Notes: generated from the letters alone by a model not told the origin. DNA of 64,000 nucleotides from Opitutaceae bacterium EW11 (GCA_003054665.1 QAYY01000002.1:372001-436000); one strand, 5' to 3'. Shown: positions 17,366 to 26,179, counted from the first letter of the stretch. Made by a program: numbers and translations.

Positions 17366-18238
17366 TCAACGGGCGAATTGCCGGCGGGTTTGGTCGAGCA
17401 CGTCGCTCAGCGCGCGGTGGAGGTTGCCCAGCGCCTGGACGTGGTAGATGTCGTCGACCACGGCCTTGAGCTGCGTCGGCTCGAGCGAGGAGCCGAGGCC
17501 CTTGCCGTCGAGATCGCTGCCCGCGGCGCGGAGGAGGAACTCGAGCGACTGCGAAAACTGGCTCGGGCCGTAGCGATCCATGATCGCGCCGTAGATCGCG
17601 GCGACCGAGTGGCCGCCGAGGATGGCGAAGCGGTAAAAGTCGCGCAGCTTGTCGGCCCCCTCGAGGCCCTGGCGGGCGTAGGCCATCACCTCCGCGGCGA
17701 TGTTGAGGCCGGAGCGGATCGCCGGGCCGGCGTCCTTCATCAGCTGCGCCTTCACGCTCTGGACCTTGGCCAGCAGGGCCTCCTGGCCCTTTTCACGGGA
17801 GAGCGACTCCTCGGCGAAGGAGAGCGCGGCGTATTGATCGGAGGCGTCCTGGAAATGTTCGCCGAGGAGCTGGCGGATGTCGGCTTCGCTCGCGCCGCTT
17901 CCCATCTTCTTCAGCGCGTCGAGGAATTCGTGGAATTTCCGCGCCGACTGCGTCTCCGCCGTCATGTTGACGTAGAGGTCGGCGAGATCGGTCGCGCTGG
18001 CGCGGAGCGCTTCCTTGGAGCCGGCTTTTCGCTCCGAGAGTTTTTTCTCCACCTTCTCGCTCACGGACGAGCCGACTTCCTCGGCGGAGTCGGCCACCAT
18101 CGAGTCGATGTCGAGCTCCTCGACTTTCTGGCCGTCGAACACGCCTTCCTGCCGCGACGCCTCGGCGAGGGTGTCGTCGAAACCTTCCTTGGTGGAAAAC
18201 GCCTGAACTTCGGCGCGCAGGTTGGATTCGATCGGCAT
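17366..18238 (-). CDS. sctW: SctW (YopN family) gatekeeper
   Basis: Gatekeeper that blocks premature effector export until host contact, 290 residues (YopN 293). It is almost entirely helical. The N-terminal secretion and chaperone-binding region contains a Glu/Lys-rich helix (SSVSEKVEKKLSERKAGSKEALR), and the helical YopN repeats follow (FHEFLDALKKMGSGASEADIRQLL; ALSFAEESLS; GPAIRSGLNIAAEVMAYA). It is the first gene of its unit; the shared motif lies 56 bases upstream. A partner TyeA gene follows directly. Confidence 0.92.
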   Translation of the reverse strand: MPIESNLRAEVQAFSTKEGFDDTLAEASRQEGVFDGQKVEELDIDSMVADSAEEVGSSVSEKVEKKLSERKAGSKEALRASATDLADLYVNMTAETQSARKFHEFLDALKKMGSGASEADIRQLLGEHFQDASDQYAALSFAEESLSREKGQEALLAKVQSVKAQLMKDAGPAIRSGLNIAAEVMAYARQGLEGADKLRDFYRFAILGGHSVAAIYGAIMDRYGPSQFSQSLEFLLRAAGSDLDGKGLGSSLEPTQLKAVVDDIYHVQALGNLHRALSDVLDQTRRQFAR

Positions 18239-18294
18239 GACGGGGTGCTGGTGTGGTCGGGGCCGCGGGGGCGGACAATCGCGATCCCGGGTTA

Positions 18295-18312
18295 TTCACC
18301 TATTCGGGGGAG
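18295..18312 (-). promoter_or_regulatory. conserved 18-bp motif upstream of sctW, site 2
   Basis: On the minus strand the site reads CTCCCCCGAATAGGTGAA, ending 56 bases before the sctW ATG. It differs from the sctE site at two of 18 positions, and the similarity runs a few bases further (both continue with WAACCC). It lies in a 231-base non-coding gap between the luxR gene and sctW, the likely promoter region of the first T3SS unit. Promoter elements could not be assigned with confidence. Confidence 0.65.
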
Positions 18313-18324
18313 ACTCGGCGGACT

Positions 18325-18351
18325 GGAGGCGGCGGGAGGGGAAACGCCTCC
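18325..18351. other. inverted repeat between luxR-type gene and sctW
   Basis: Arms GGAGGCG and CGCCTCC (7 of 7) are separated by 13 bases. It follows the stop of the LuxR-type gene by about 120 bases and precedes the sctW motif, so it could end luxR transcription, but no T-run follows. Confidence 0.3.
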
Positions 18352-18469
18352 GGCGGACGGAAACGGAAATCGTTCGGAAAGGCCGCGCGGAGGCGGTTTG
18401 CCCCGCCACGCCGGCGACGATCGAAGCTCCGGTCCGCGGACGCCCCGAAGCGGCGTATCGGAAGAGCGG

Positions 18470-19213
18470 TTACGCCACGGCCGGGGCGACCTCCGGCAGG
18501 CCGCGCGAGGCGCCGGCGCCGTCGCTCAGATTGCGGAGCCAGATCATCGCGGCCTCCGTCTTTGAGCGGACGTTCAGCTTCCGGTAGACGTTCTTGGCGT
18601 GGGAGTGAACGGTGTCGGGGCTGAGCTTCATGCTCGACGCGATCTGGCGGTAGCGCAGTCCGCGGCTGAGCAGGTCGAGCACCTCTGCCTCGCGGGAACT
18701 CAAGTCGGCGAGGAGGCCGGTCGGGGCGGCCGGAGCGGAAAAGGACGAAACCAGCGCCCGGGCGACGCTGGGGGCGAGGGGAGCTCCGCCGCCCGTGACC
18801 TCGTAGAGCGCCTGATGGATGAGCGAGACCGGCGTGCTGCGGAGGAGGTAACCCATCGCGCCGGCGCGGAAAGCAGCCTGCACGTCGGGCACGGCGTCGC
18901 TGTCGGACACCGCGATCACCTGCGTTGCCAGACGGAGATTGCGCACGGTCTCGATCAGCTGCCATTGCGGCGTGTCGGGCAGGGCGTTGCTGGCGAAGAG
19001 CACCCGCGGGGGACGATCCGAAAGCGCCTGCGCGGCGGTTCGGGCGTTGGGGCATTTGTCGAAAATCACCACGCCGGGGAAACGGGCGAGAGCCTGGCTG
19101 AGCGAGTCGCGGAAGGCGCTGTTGCCGTCCGCGATGCTGACGGTGATCAGGGCGTGGCGGGTGGCGGGGGCGCCGGTCCGCGAGGTCGAAGAGGAGGGGC
19201 TAATAGTGAGCAT
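18470..19213 (-). CDS. LuxR/NarL-type regulator with a degenerate receiver domain
   Basis: Transcription regulator of 247 residues. The receiver-like domain (about 21-138) has the normal alpha/beta length. It has lost the acidic pocket (a lone Asp29) and the phospho-acceptor: the position expected at 74-76 reads A-S-N instead of a Asp before the LP turn. Arg also replaces the usual Lys near residue 125. The HTH (about 181-235, LSSREAEVLDLLSRG...TVHSHAKNVYRKLNV) is intact. It lies directly upstream of the T3SS on the same strand and is divergent from the kinase gene, so it is a candidate T3SS regulator. It may be phosphorylation-independent. The start is an ATG at the end of a run of in-frame codons; shorter starts are possible. 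Confidence 0.85.
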   Translation of the reverse strand: MLTISPSSSTSRTGAPATRHALITVSIADGNSAFRDSLSQALARFPGVVIFDKCPNARTAAQALSDRPPRVLFASNALPDTPQWQLIETVRNLRLATQVIAVSDSDAVPDVQAAFRAGAMGYLLRSTPVSLIHQALYEVTGGGAPLAPSVARALVSSFSAPAAPTGLLADLSSREAEVLDLLSRGLRYRQIASSMKLSPDTVHSHAKNVYRKLNVRSKTEAAMIWLRNLSDGAGASRGLPEVAPAVA

Positions 19214-19236
19214 AAGAGGCCGTGACGTCGGCGATA

Positions 19237-19254
19237 GTGCCCCAAACGGGTGAA
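19237..19254 (+). promoter_or_regulatory. conserved 18-bp motif in the luxR/kinase divergent region, site 3
   Basis: The plus strand reads GTGCCCCAAACGGGTGAA, ending 76 bases before the kinase ATG and beginning 23 bases upstream of the LuxR-type ATG on the other strand. It matches the two T3SS sites at 13-15 of 18 positions. Placement between the two genes could allow activation of the kinase gene and autoregulation of the LuxR-type gene. Confidence 0.55.
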
Positions 19255-19330
19255 CGGCGGTATGGCGCAACTGCGGTAGATTTGCGTCCGAAGGTTGCCG
19301 AGTCGTTGGTCGCCGGTAGCTTGCGCGCCA

Positions 19331-22300
19331 ATGCGATTCTGCCGGTCGCCCCGCCGCCTCCTTCTTCTCCTGCTGGTTTCCAGCGTGGCGGCCCGGCTGT
19401 GTCTCGCCGACCTTGCGCCGCGGGATCCTGAGTTGGGGCATCCGCCGATCCGCAACTGGACGATCCGCGACTACGGAGCGTTTCCGCAAAACTGGTCGGC
19501 GCGGCGCGATCGCGAGGGGCGTCTGTATTTTGGAAACCGAGACGGCGTGTTGACCTATGACGGACGCTCCTGGCGCGTGCTGCCCGTGCCGGGGCTCTTC
19601 GTGCGGGGAATCGATTTCGACGCCGACGGTCGCCTCTTTGTCGGCGGCGTGGACCAGCTCGGGTATCTCGAGCGCAACCGGCTCGGCGAGTGGGGAACGT
19701 TTGTCTCGCTGCTCGACCGTCTGCCGGCCGAAGAACGAAGCTTCGGCGACATTTGGGACGTCCACGTCACCCGGGACGGCGTGTTTTTCGCCACGGACAA
19801 ACGGCTTTTCCGGTGGCGGGATGGTCAGTTCAAAATCTGGCGCTTCGACGGCGATTGGAACCTGGCGGCCTTCACCGCGGGGGATCGCGTTTACCTTCAC
19901 CGACGCGAAGAACCGCTCCGGACGGTTTCGGGCGACGCTCTCGCCGTCGTGTCGAATCTGCCCGAGATCAAGGCGGCCCGGCTCTGCGCGGTGCTGGAAT
20001 GGGACGCCGGCAGCCTGCTCCTCGCCTGGCCGCGCGAGGGCATCTCGATCCTGCGCGACGGCAGACTCACGCCCTGGTCGCCGCAGTGGCAGGCCTGGTT
20101 CCGGAGCCACGGCGTATCCGGAGTCTCGCGACTGGACGACCGCCGGATTGCCGTGCGGACGGCCCAGGACGGCGTGGCGCTGTTCGATGCGGACGGACGG
20201 TTTCTCCAACTCGTCGACACCGCCGCAGGACTCTTCAACCCGATCGTGCGCGACGTGCTCCGCGATGCCGAGGGCGGACTCTGGTTCGCGATGAACCACG
20301 GCGTTGCCTGGGTCGACGCCCTCGCAGGTTTCACTCTCTTCGACATGCAGAACGGCCTCGGACGGAGCACCGTTCTGTCGGTCGCGCGGCACGAGGGCGT
20401 CTTGTATGCGGGCTCGGCGGAAGGGCTGTTCCGCCTGCGCCCCGCGGCGGGAGACGCGATGGCGCGTTTCGAGCGTGTGGCAGCTGTGCAGGGACCGGTG
20501 AACGCGTTGCTCTCCACCAAGTCGGGGCTCCTCGTCGGCATGCGCAACGGTCTGGTGTTCCTGCGCGGAGAGGGCGCGACCCCCGAGCGGATCTCCGACG
20601 GACAGTGCCTGCGGCTCATCCCCGACCGCGACGATCCCGCCCTCGTCTGGGCCGGCGGCGCGAGCACCGTGTACCCACTGCGCCATGACGGAGGACGGTG
20701 GGTTCTCGGAGCGCCCCTGCCGGGTCCGCGCGCCGAGATGCGCACGCTGGCGAGACTGTCCGACGGCGCGTTGTGGGCCTCGACGCCCAACCGGGGGCTG
20801 GTCCGCTGGGCCACGCCGACGGCGGAGAAGGTCGCGGACCCGGAAGTGAATTTCGAGGCGGCGGGGCTTCCGGAAAAACACGGCTGGATGCGGATCGTCG
20901 AATGGCAGGGAGCGCTCTGCGTCTCCACCAACCAGGGGCTTTTCCGCTGGGAACCGCGCTCAGGGAGATTTGCGCCCCTGCCTGTCGCGCGGAGCGCACC
21001 CGGAGAAGGCTCCTACAATCTCTACGGCGGGGACCCGGATTATCTGTGGTCCTTCTGGGGCAAAAACCGGGGTGTCGCTCACCTCGTCCGCATCAAACCG
21101 GACGGGACCTCCCAGGCTCTGCCGGGACAGATCGTTCAGGCGTTGGGCGACGTCGAGGTGCTTTGGACGGAGCGGCACGAGGGGCGCGAGATTCTCTGGG
21201 CGGGCGGGACCTTCGGCCTGGCGCGCGTCGACCTCGCGGAAGCCTTCCAGGTCCGGAGCGATTTCGCAGCGCTTTTCGGCGAAGTCCGCCGGCAGCAGGA
21301 GCCGGTCTGGGGAGACGGCGCCCTGGTCTGGCCGCACGGCCGCGCGGATCTCACGGTGCAATTCGGCGCCACGACCTACCGCAGCGGCGCGAATCTGCAG
21401 TTCCAGAACTGGCTCGAGGGCTACGACCGCGATTGGTCGGACTGGAGCGCGACCGACGCGCGCAGCTTCACCAATCTCGCCGCGGGCCGCTACACCTTGC
21501 ACCTGAGGGCGCGCGATGCCGACGGACGCGGCGGCCGCGAGGCGGCCTTCTCCTTCGTCGTGATGCCGCCGTGGTGGAAGACGCCGTGGGCCTACGTGGG
21601 ATATGCGATTGCCGGCATGCTGCTCGTCCGGGGCGCGATCGGCTGGCGGGTGCGGGCGAGCGAACGCGAACGCGAGCGTCTGCAGCGTCTCGTGGCGGAG
21701 CGCACGGTGCAGCTCGCCGAGAGTCAGCAAAGCCTCCTCCAGGCGAAGGAGGCCGCGGAGGCGGCAAACCGCGCGAAGAGCGCCTTCCTCGCGAACATGA
21801 GCCACGAACTGCGCACGCCGCTGAACAGCGTCTTGGGTTATGCGCAGATCCTCCGGCGCTCTCCCGACGTGGCCCCCGGCGCGCGTCGCGCGCTGGATAC
21901 GATTCAACGGAGCGGCGACCACCTGCTGCACCTGATCAACGAGGTGCTCGACCTGGCGAAGGTGGAGGCCGGGCGGATCGAGCTTCACGAGGCGACGTTC
22001 TCGCTCGCCGAGTTCGCCGAGTCGGTCACGGAGCTGTTCGCCGTCCGTGCGGCGGAAAAGTCGCTCGGTTTCTCCGGGCCGGACGCGTCGGGGCTTCCCC
22101 TGGCCGTGCTTGGCGACGAACCGCGGCTGCGCCAAGTGCTGCTCAATCTTCTGGGCAACGCCTTCAAGTTCACCGAGCGCGGCGAGGTCCGCTGGTTGGT
22201 GCGCGCCGGCGAGAGCGGCGTGTGGCGATTCGAAGTGGCGGACACCGGCGTGGGCATTTCTCCGGAGGAGCAGCGCCGGGTGTTCGAACCGTTTTATCAA

Positions 22301-23170
22301 TCCTCGGAACGTCCCGGACTCGCGCGCCAGGGGACGGGGCTCGGCCTTTCGATCAGCCGGCATCTGGTCGAGCTGATGGGCGGGCGCCTCCGGCTCGAGA
22401 GCGCGCCCGGGCGGGGAACGCGTTTCTGGTTCGAGATTCCTCTTCGCTTCGCCGAGGCGCCGGCGGCGGCGGTCGCCGTCCCGCTCGAGCTGTCGCCGAC
22501 CATCGGATACCGCGGCCGCCCCCGGCGGCTGCTCGTGGTCGACGACGAGCGCACCAATCGCGCCATCCTCGAGGAGATGCTGGCGCCGCTCGGTTTCGAG
22601 ATCGTCGAGGCGGACGGCGCCGCGGCCGCGCGGCGGCTCGTCGCGCAGCAGGCGCCCGACGCCGTGCTGCTGGACCTGCGGATGCCCGGCGACGATGGTT
22701 TCGCGTTGGCGCGCGAGTGGCGCGCCAGCGGCGCTCTCCTGGGCGCAAAAGTCGTGGCGCTCTCCGCGAGCGTGCTTCCCGAGCAGCAGGCCGAGGCGTT
22801 GGGCGCGGGGTGCGACGCTTTTCTGGCCAAACCCTTCCGCGAGGAGCAGCTGCTCCGGTTGCTCGGCTCCCTGCTGGATCTCGAGTGGGTCCGCAGCGGC
22901 GCGCCCGAGAGCGGGGCCGCTCCGGCGGCGGAGGCCGGATCGGGGGATGCCGTGCGCTGGGAGTCCGGCACGCTCCAGCGGCTGCTGCAGCTGGCCGAGC
23001 ACGGCGACGCGCTCAGGCTCGGCGAAGAACTGCGGGTCCTGGCGAACCGCGGCGCGGTCTGGGCGGCGGCGGTGGCTCCGTGGCAGAAGCTGGCCGGCGG
23101 TTACCAGATGGAGGCTCTGAGCCGGGCCATCGCGGCCGCCCTCGGCGGTGCGGGGGCCGTTGGGAAATAG
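19331..23170 (+). CDS. propeller-type hybrid sensor histidine kinase (HTCS-like)
   Basis: Membrane sensor of 1279 residues. A signal peptide (MRFCRSPRRLLLLLLVSSV) leads into a long periplasmic beta-propeller region (about 30-640, two-component 'Reg_prop' repeats such as GGLWFAMNHGVAWVDA and DGALWASTPNRGLVRW). A Y_Y_Y-type Ig domain and a transmembrane helix (about 751-772) follow. The cytoplasmic part has HisKA with phospho-acceptor His825 (ANMSHELRTPLNS), HATPase (NLLGNAFKF around 941), and a receiver with Asp1115 (LLDLRMPGDDG). There is no AraC output domain. Such sensors often detect polysaccharide breakdown products. A cognate response regulator follows at 23292. An upstream in-frame ATG (19295) was rejected in favour of the ATG that starts the signal peptide. 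Confidence 0.92.
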   Translation: MRFCRSPRRLLLLLLVSSVAARLCLADLAPRDPELGHPPIRNWTIRDYGAFPQNWSARRDREGRLYFGNRDGVLTYDGRSWRVLPVPGLFVRGIDFDADGRLFVGGVDQLGYLERNRLGEWGTFVSLLDRLPAEERSFGDIWDVHVTRDGVFFATDKRLFRWRDGQFKIWRFDGDWNLAAFTAGDRVYLHRREEPLRTVSGDALAVVSNLPEIKAARLCAVLEWDAGSLLLAWPREGISILRDGRLTPWSPQWQAWFRSHGVSGVSRLDDRRIAVRTAQDGVALFDADGRFLQLVDTAAGLFNPIVRDVLRDAEGGLWFAMNHGVAWVDALAGFTLFDMQNGLGRSTVLSVARHEGVLYAGSAEGLFRLRPAAGDAMARFERVAAVQGPVNALLSTKSGLLVGMRNGLVFLRGEGATPERISDGQCLRLIPDRDDPALVWAGGASTVYPLRHDGGRWVLGAPLPGPRAEMRTLARLSDGALWASTPNRGLVRWATPTAEKVADPEVNFEAAGLPEKHGWMRIVEWQGALCVSTNQGLFRWEPRSGRFAPLPVARSAPGEGSYNLYGGDPDYLWSFWGKNRGVAHLVRIKPDGTSQALPGQIVQALGDVEVLWTERHEGREILWAGGTFGLARVDLAEAFQVRSDFAALFGEVRRQQEPVWGDGALVWPHGRADLTVQFGATTYRSGANLQFQNWLEGYDRDWSDWSATDARSFTNLAAGRYTLHLRARDADGRGGREAAFSFVVMPPWWKTPWAYVGYAIAGMLLVRGAIGWRVRASERERERLQRLVAERTVQLAESQQSLLQAKEAAEAANRAKSAFLANMSHELRTPLNSVLGYAQILRRSPDVAPGARRALDTIQRSGDHLLHLINEVLDLAKVEAGRIELHEATFSLAEFAESVTELFAVRAAEKSLGFSGPDASGLPLAVLGDEPRLRQVLLNLLGNAFKFTERGEVRWLVRAGESGVWRFEVADTGVGISPEEQRRVFEPFYQSSERPGLARQGTGLGLSISRHLVELMGGRLRLESAPGRGTRFWFEIPLRFAEAPAAAVAVPLELSPTIGYRGRPRRLLVVDDERTNRAILEEMLAPLGFEIVEADGAAAARRLVAQQAPDAVLLDLRMPGDDGFALAREWRASGALLGAKVVALSASVLPEQQAEALGAGCDAFLAKPFREEQLLRLLGSLLDLEWVRSGAPESGAAPAAEAGSGDAVRWESGTLQRLLQLAEHGDALRLGEELRVLANRGAVWAAAVAPWQKLAGGYQMEALSRAIAAALGGAGAVGK

Positions 23171-23291
23171 TGCATCGCGGTCCGGTCGGAGCATGCGGTC
23201 GAGGCCGCGATCGAGAAAATCGCCCCTGAATTTGCGCCGCCCGCTGGACAGCCTCTAGTGAGGTTTCGAAAAACGGACTTCCCCGCCATTC

Positions 23292-24245
23292 ATGACCGTC
23301 CCCGCTTCCGCCCCCCGTCCGCCCACGCTTCTGTTGGTCGACGACGTCCCGGAGAATCTCAGTCTGCTCATCGATACGCTGCGGGGAGCGGGTTACGAGA
23401 TCCGCGTGGCGGAGAGCGGCGAGCGCGCGCTCAAACAGCTGCCCCACGTGAACCCCGATCTCGTGTTGCTCGACGTGATGCTCCCCGGCTTGAGCGGCTT
23501 CGAGACCTGCCGGGCGATGAAAGCGGAAGCCCGCTGGCGCGAGGTGCCCGTGCTGTTCGTCACGGCGGTGCACGAGGTATCGGAGAAGGTCCGCGGCTTC
23601 GAAGCGGGCGGGGTCGACTATCTGACGAAGCCGTTCCACCCGCAGGAGGTGCTGGCCCGCGTGATGGCGCACCTCCAGATCGCGTCGCTGCGCCGGGAAC
23701 TGGAACGGAAGAACGCCCTGCTTTCGGAGGAAAACGCGCTGCGGCTCGAGGCGGAGCGGCAGCTTCACCAATCGCTCGACCGGGCGCTGCTCGTCGCGAA
23801 GCACGACGGCGAAGTGGTCTTCCGCACCCGCCAGGCCTCGCAATTGATCGAACGCCTTTTTCCCGGTTCGCCGGAGGACCGGCTCGCGCCTGCGTTGCTG
23901 GCGTGGGTGCGCAAGGGCGAGCCTCGGCCCGCGGAGGTGCTGCCGCAGGTGCGGGCGCGCCTCTTCGCCGAGCCCGGGGCGGGGGAGAGCTTTGTCCTGT
24001 TTCTCGAAGATCTCGCCTGGCAGCCGAAGGTGGAGCGCCTGCTGGTGCTCGGGCTCACGCCCCGCGAGGCGGAGGTGCTGTTTTGGTTCGTCGAGGGCAA
24101 GGGCGCGCCGGAGATCGCGACCATCCTCGGCGTGTCGCACAACACCGCGCGGAAACACGCGCAGAGCGTGCTCGAAAAACTCGGCGTCGAGAATCGCCTC
24201 GCCGCCGTGCGCATCGCCCAGGAACGGCTCGGTGCGCGGGACTGA
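23292..24245 (+). CDS. response regulator, REC plus LuxR-type HTH
   Basis: Response regulator of 317 residues. The receiver (about 12-130) has the DD pair, phospho-acceptor Asp61 (LLDVMLPGLSG) and the TKP turn near residue 113 (DYLTKPFHP). A coiled linker (about 135-165) leads to a middle region of unknown function, and a LuxR HTH spans about 253-308 (LTPREAEVLFWFVEGKGAPEIATILGVSHNTARKHAQSVLEKL). It lies 121 bases after the hybrid kinase on the same strand and is the likely partner. Unlike the regulator at 18470, its receiver is intact. Confidence 0.9.
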   Translation: MTVPASAPRPPTLLLVDDVPENLSLLIDTLRGAGYEIRVAESGERALKQLPHVNPDLVLLDVMLPGLSGFETCRAMKAEARWREVPVLFVTAVHEVSEKVRGFEAGGVDYLTKPFHPQEVLARVMAHLQIASLRRELERKNALLSEENALRLEAERQLHQSLDRALLVAKHDGEVVFRTRQASQLIERLFPGSPEDRLAPALLAWVRKGEPRPAEVLPQVRARLFAEPGAGESFVLFLEDLAWQPKVERLLVLGLTPREAEVLFWFVEGKGAPEIATILGVSHNTARKHAQSVLEKLGVENRLAAVRIAQERLGARD

Positions 24246-24435
24246 GCGGTGCCGCCCGTACGGGCTCTCCAATTCGCGTTCGGAATAGTGCGATTCCATT
24301 CGTCGGCTGACGGAAGCCGAACGTGTCCCGGGAAGACGGGTGGGTTGCGAAGCCGGAAGAGTTTCTTCGCCGCTTCGCGGGACTTCCTGCGACGTACTTT
24401 GAGCGAAAACAGCACGAGCGCAGGCAACGGCTGAT

Positions 24436-24470
24436 GTCGTCGCAGGGACGCGCCGACCCACCCGCAAGCG
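24436..24470 (-). repeat. dispersed ~35-bp repeat, copy 1
   Basis: On the minus strand the copy begins CGCTTGCGGGTGGGTCGGCG and ends GTCCCTGCGACGAC. The same element occurs at 32427, 46292, 47445 and 60574 with at most a few differences. All copies are intergenic. It carries the internal near-dyad GGCGCGTCC. Confidence 0.85.
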
Positions 24471-24537
24471 TGGTGTCGGGACCGGGAAGGACGTATCCGA
24501 CAGGGACGGACAGCCTGTTCGCTCGGGCGCGATCCGC

Positions 24538-24573
24538 CCGCCTGCGGGTGGCGCGACGCGTCCCTTCTTTGGA
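24538..24573 (+). repeat. diverged copy of the dispersed repeat
   Basis: Begins CGCCTGCGGGTGGCGCGACG, continuing CGTCCC, and then diverges from the family. It faces the copy at 24436-24470 in opposite orientation, about 70 bases away, which would let the pair fold as a stem. Confidence 0.5.
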
Positions 24574-24646
24574 CTGGAGACAAGGGTCTCTGCGGCGAGA
24601 GAGAGACGCGGGCCAGCGAGACAGGCGTGCGCGAATCCGAATGGTT

Positions 24647-26179
24647 CTACCGGCGTGCCGGGTGCGGGGCGGCGGGTCGCGCGGGTTTTTGACCGGGGCC
24701 TCCGGAATCCTTTGCTTCCTCGGGCGCTGCGTGATCGTCGCCCGAGTCCGAACCTTCGGCGGCCTGCGCGGCGGCCGACGTGCCGTCGACGAAACTGCGC
24801 AGCTCGGCCACGCCGTGGTCGAGTGCCTTGGCCTGGGAGTTCAGGGACTCCGCGGCGCTCGCGGATTCCTCGGCTCCGGCGGCGTTGGACTGGGTGACTT
24901 TGTCCATCTGGCTCACGGCGATATTCACTTGGTCGATACCCTGCGTCTGCTCTTTCGAGGCGGTGGCGATTTCCGCCACGAGCGTATCGACCTGCCGGGC
25001 CCGGTTCACGATGTCGGTCAGCGACACCGCGACCTTCGCGCAGATCTCGACGCCGTAGGCGCTTTTCTGGACGGAGGCTTCGATCTTCTCCGCCGTTTCC
25101 CGGGCGGAGTGGGCGCTGCGTTGGGCGAGGCTTCTCACCTCGTCGGCCACGACGGCGAAACCCTGGCCGGCCTGACCGGCCCGGGCGGCTTCCACGGCGG
25201 CGTTGAGCGCGAGGATGTTCGTTTGGAAAGCGATCTCGTCGATCGTCTGGATGATCTTCGAGATGTCATCGGAGGAGGACTTGATCGCGTCCATCGCGCG
25301 TTTCATCTCCTCCATGTCGACCGCGCCGGTGTCGGCGGCGGCGCGGGTTTGCGCGGCGAGTTCCTTCGCCTGGTTTGCGCTTTCCGCGTTGTGGCGCGTG
25401 AGGCCGGAGATCTCCTCCAGCGAGGCGCTCGTCTCCTCGATCGAGGCCGCCTGTTCGCTGGCTCCCTGGGCGAGCGTGTGGCTCGCGGAGGAAATCTCCG
25501 AGGCGGCGGAGGCGACGTGGGTGGACGCCTCGCCGAGGCTCTGGGCCAGCGAGCGAAGCTGCCGGGTGCTCGAGCGGCGGAAGCGCCAGCCGTAGGTGGC
25601 GAGTCCGAGGATGAGTGCGCCGCAGATTCCGCCCGCCCAAACCAGGAGCCGGGCGATGCGGGCCTGACCGGCCGCGGCCTCGGATTGCACGCGCAACTCC
25701 ACCTCGGCGCTGTAGGCGCCGATGGACTGGAGCAGCGCGGCGAAGCGTTCCGGTGCCGCGGTGATCATCAGTTCGAACGCGGCGACGTTTTCGCCGCGGA
25801 GGAATTGATCGAGGATCTGCTGATCCGTTTCCGTGAGGGCCGCCATCCTTGTCGCCACGACGGGCGGAAGATCGGCGTTGGCCTTGATGAGTTTTTGGGC
25901 GGTGGAGCGCTTCTGGTTGAACCGTTCCACCGCTTTTTCGATTTCGTCCGGGTCTTTCAGTCTCAGACAGTCCTGGATCGACGCCTGGGTTTCGACGAGC
26001 CGCTCCAGGAGCTGATACGTGGTGTTTTTGGCCGCGAGAAGTTGTGTCGTCCTCTCCCTATTCTCCGCCTGGACTGTTCGCAGCGTCGCGTACATGCCGC
26101 ACCCGATCACCACCGAGATGGCGACCGAGGCGACCATGAACGCCGTCAGTCTGAACGTGAGCGTGGAGGTCTTGATCAT
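24647..26179 (-). CDS. methyl-accepting chemotaxis protein without a recognisable HAMP
   Basis: Transmembrane chemoreceptor of 510 residues. TM1 is at about 10-31 and TM2 at about 178-199, with a helical periplasmic sensor between them (about 32-177). The cytoplasmic signalling domain contains the hairpin tip [42 protein letters not shown] near residue 320-360, so it can couple to CheA/CheW. No canonical HAMP follows TM2; a short basic linker leads straight into the methylation helices. The C-terminus is Pro/Ala-rich and lacks a CheR-binding pentapeptide. It lies 31 bases after the PDC-sensor gene, so it probably forms an operon with it and the porin. Confidence 0.93.
   Translation of the reverse strand: MIKTSTLTFRLTAFMVASVAISVVIGCGMYATLRTVQAENRERTTQLLAAKNTTYQLLERLVETQASIQDCLRLKDPDEIEKAVERFNQKRSTAQKLIKANADLPPVVATRMAALTETDQQILDQFLRGENVAAFELMITAAPERFAALLQSIGAYSAEVELRVQSEAAAGQARIARLLVWAGGICGALILGLATYGWRFRRSSTRQLRSLAQSLGEASTHVASAASEISSASHTLAQGASEQAASIEETSASLEEISGLTRHNAESANQAKELAAQTRAAADTGAVDMEEMKRAMDAIKSSSDDISKIIQTIDEIAFQTNILALNAAVEAARAGQAGQGFAVVADEVRSLAQRSAHSARETAEKIEASVQKSAYGVEICAKVAVSLTDIVNRARQVDTLVAEIATASKEQTQGIDQVNIAVSQMDKVTQSNAAGAEESASAAESLNSQAKALDHGVAELRSFVDGTSAAAQAAEGSDSGDDHAAPEEAKDSGGPGQKPARPAAPHPARR

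Larger units (their letters stand above)
24246..24646. other. convergent intergenic region with repeat copies
   Basis: 401 bases between the convergent response-regulator and chemoreceptor genes. It holds a copy of the dispersed repeat (24436-24470) and a diverged copy in the opposite orientation (24538-24573). A short arm pair GAGAC/GTCTC lies at 24577-24590. No credible gene was seen; open frames here are composed of repeat sequence. Confidence 0.7.

Noticed and set aside
20698-23229. Long alternative plus-strand frame within the hybrid kinase gene
   Set aside because: Composition is Arg/Gly/Ala-rich with no domains; the overlapping frame contains HisKA, HATPase and receiver motifs.
23171-23291. 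A small gene between the hybrid kinase and the response regulator
   Set aside because: 121 bases without a credible start or conserved frame; probably a leader or spacer.
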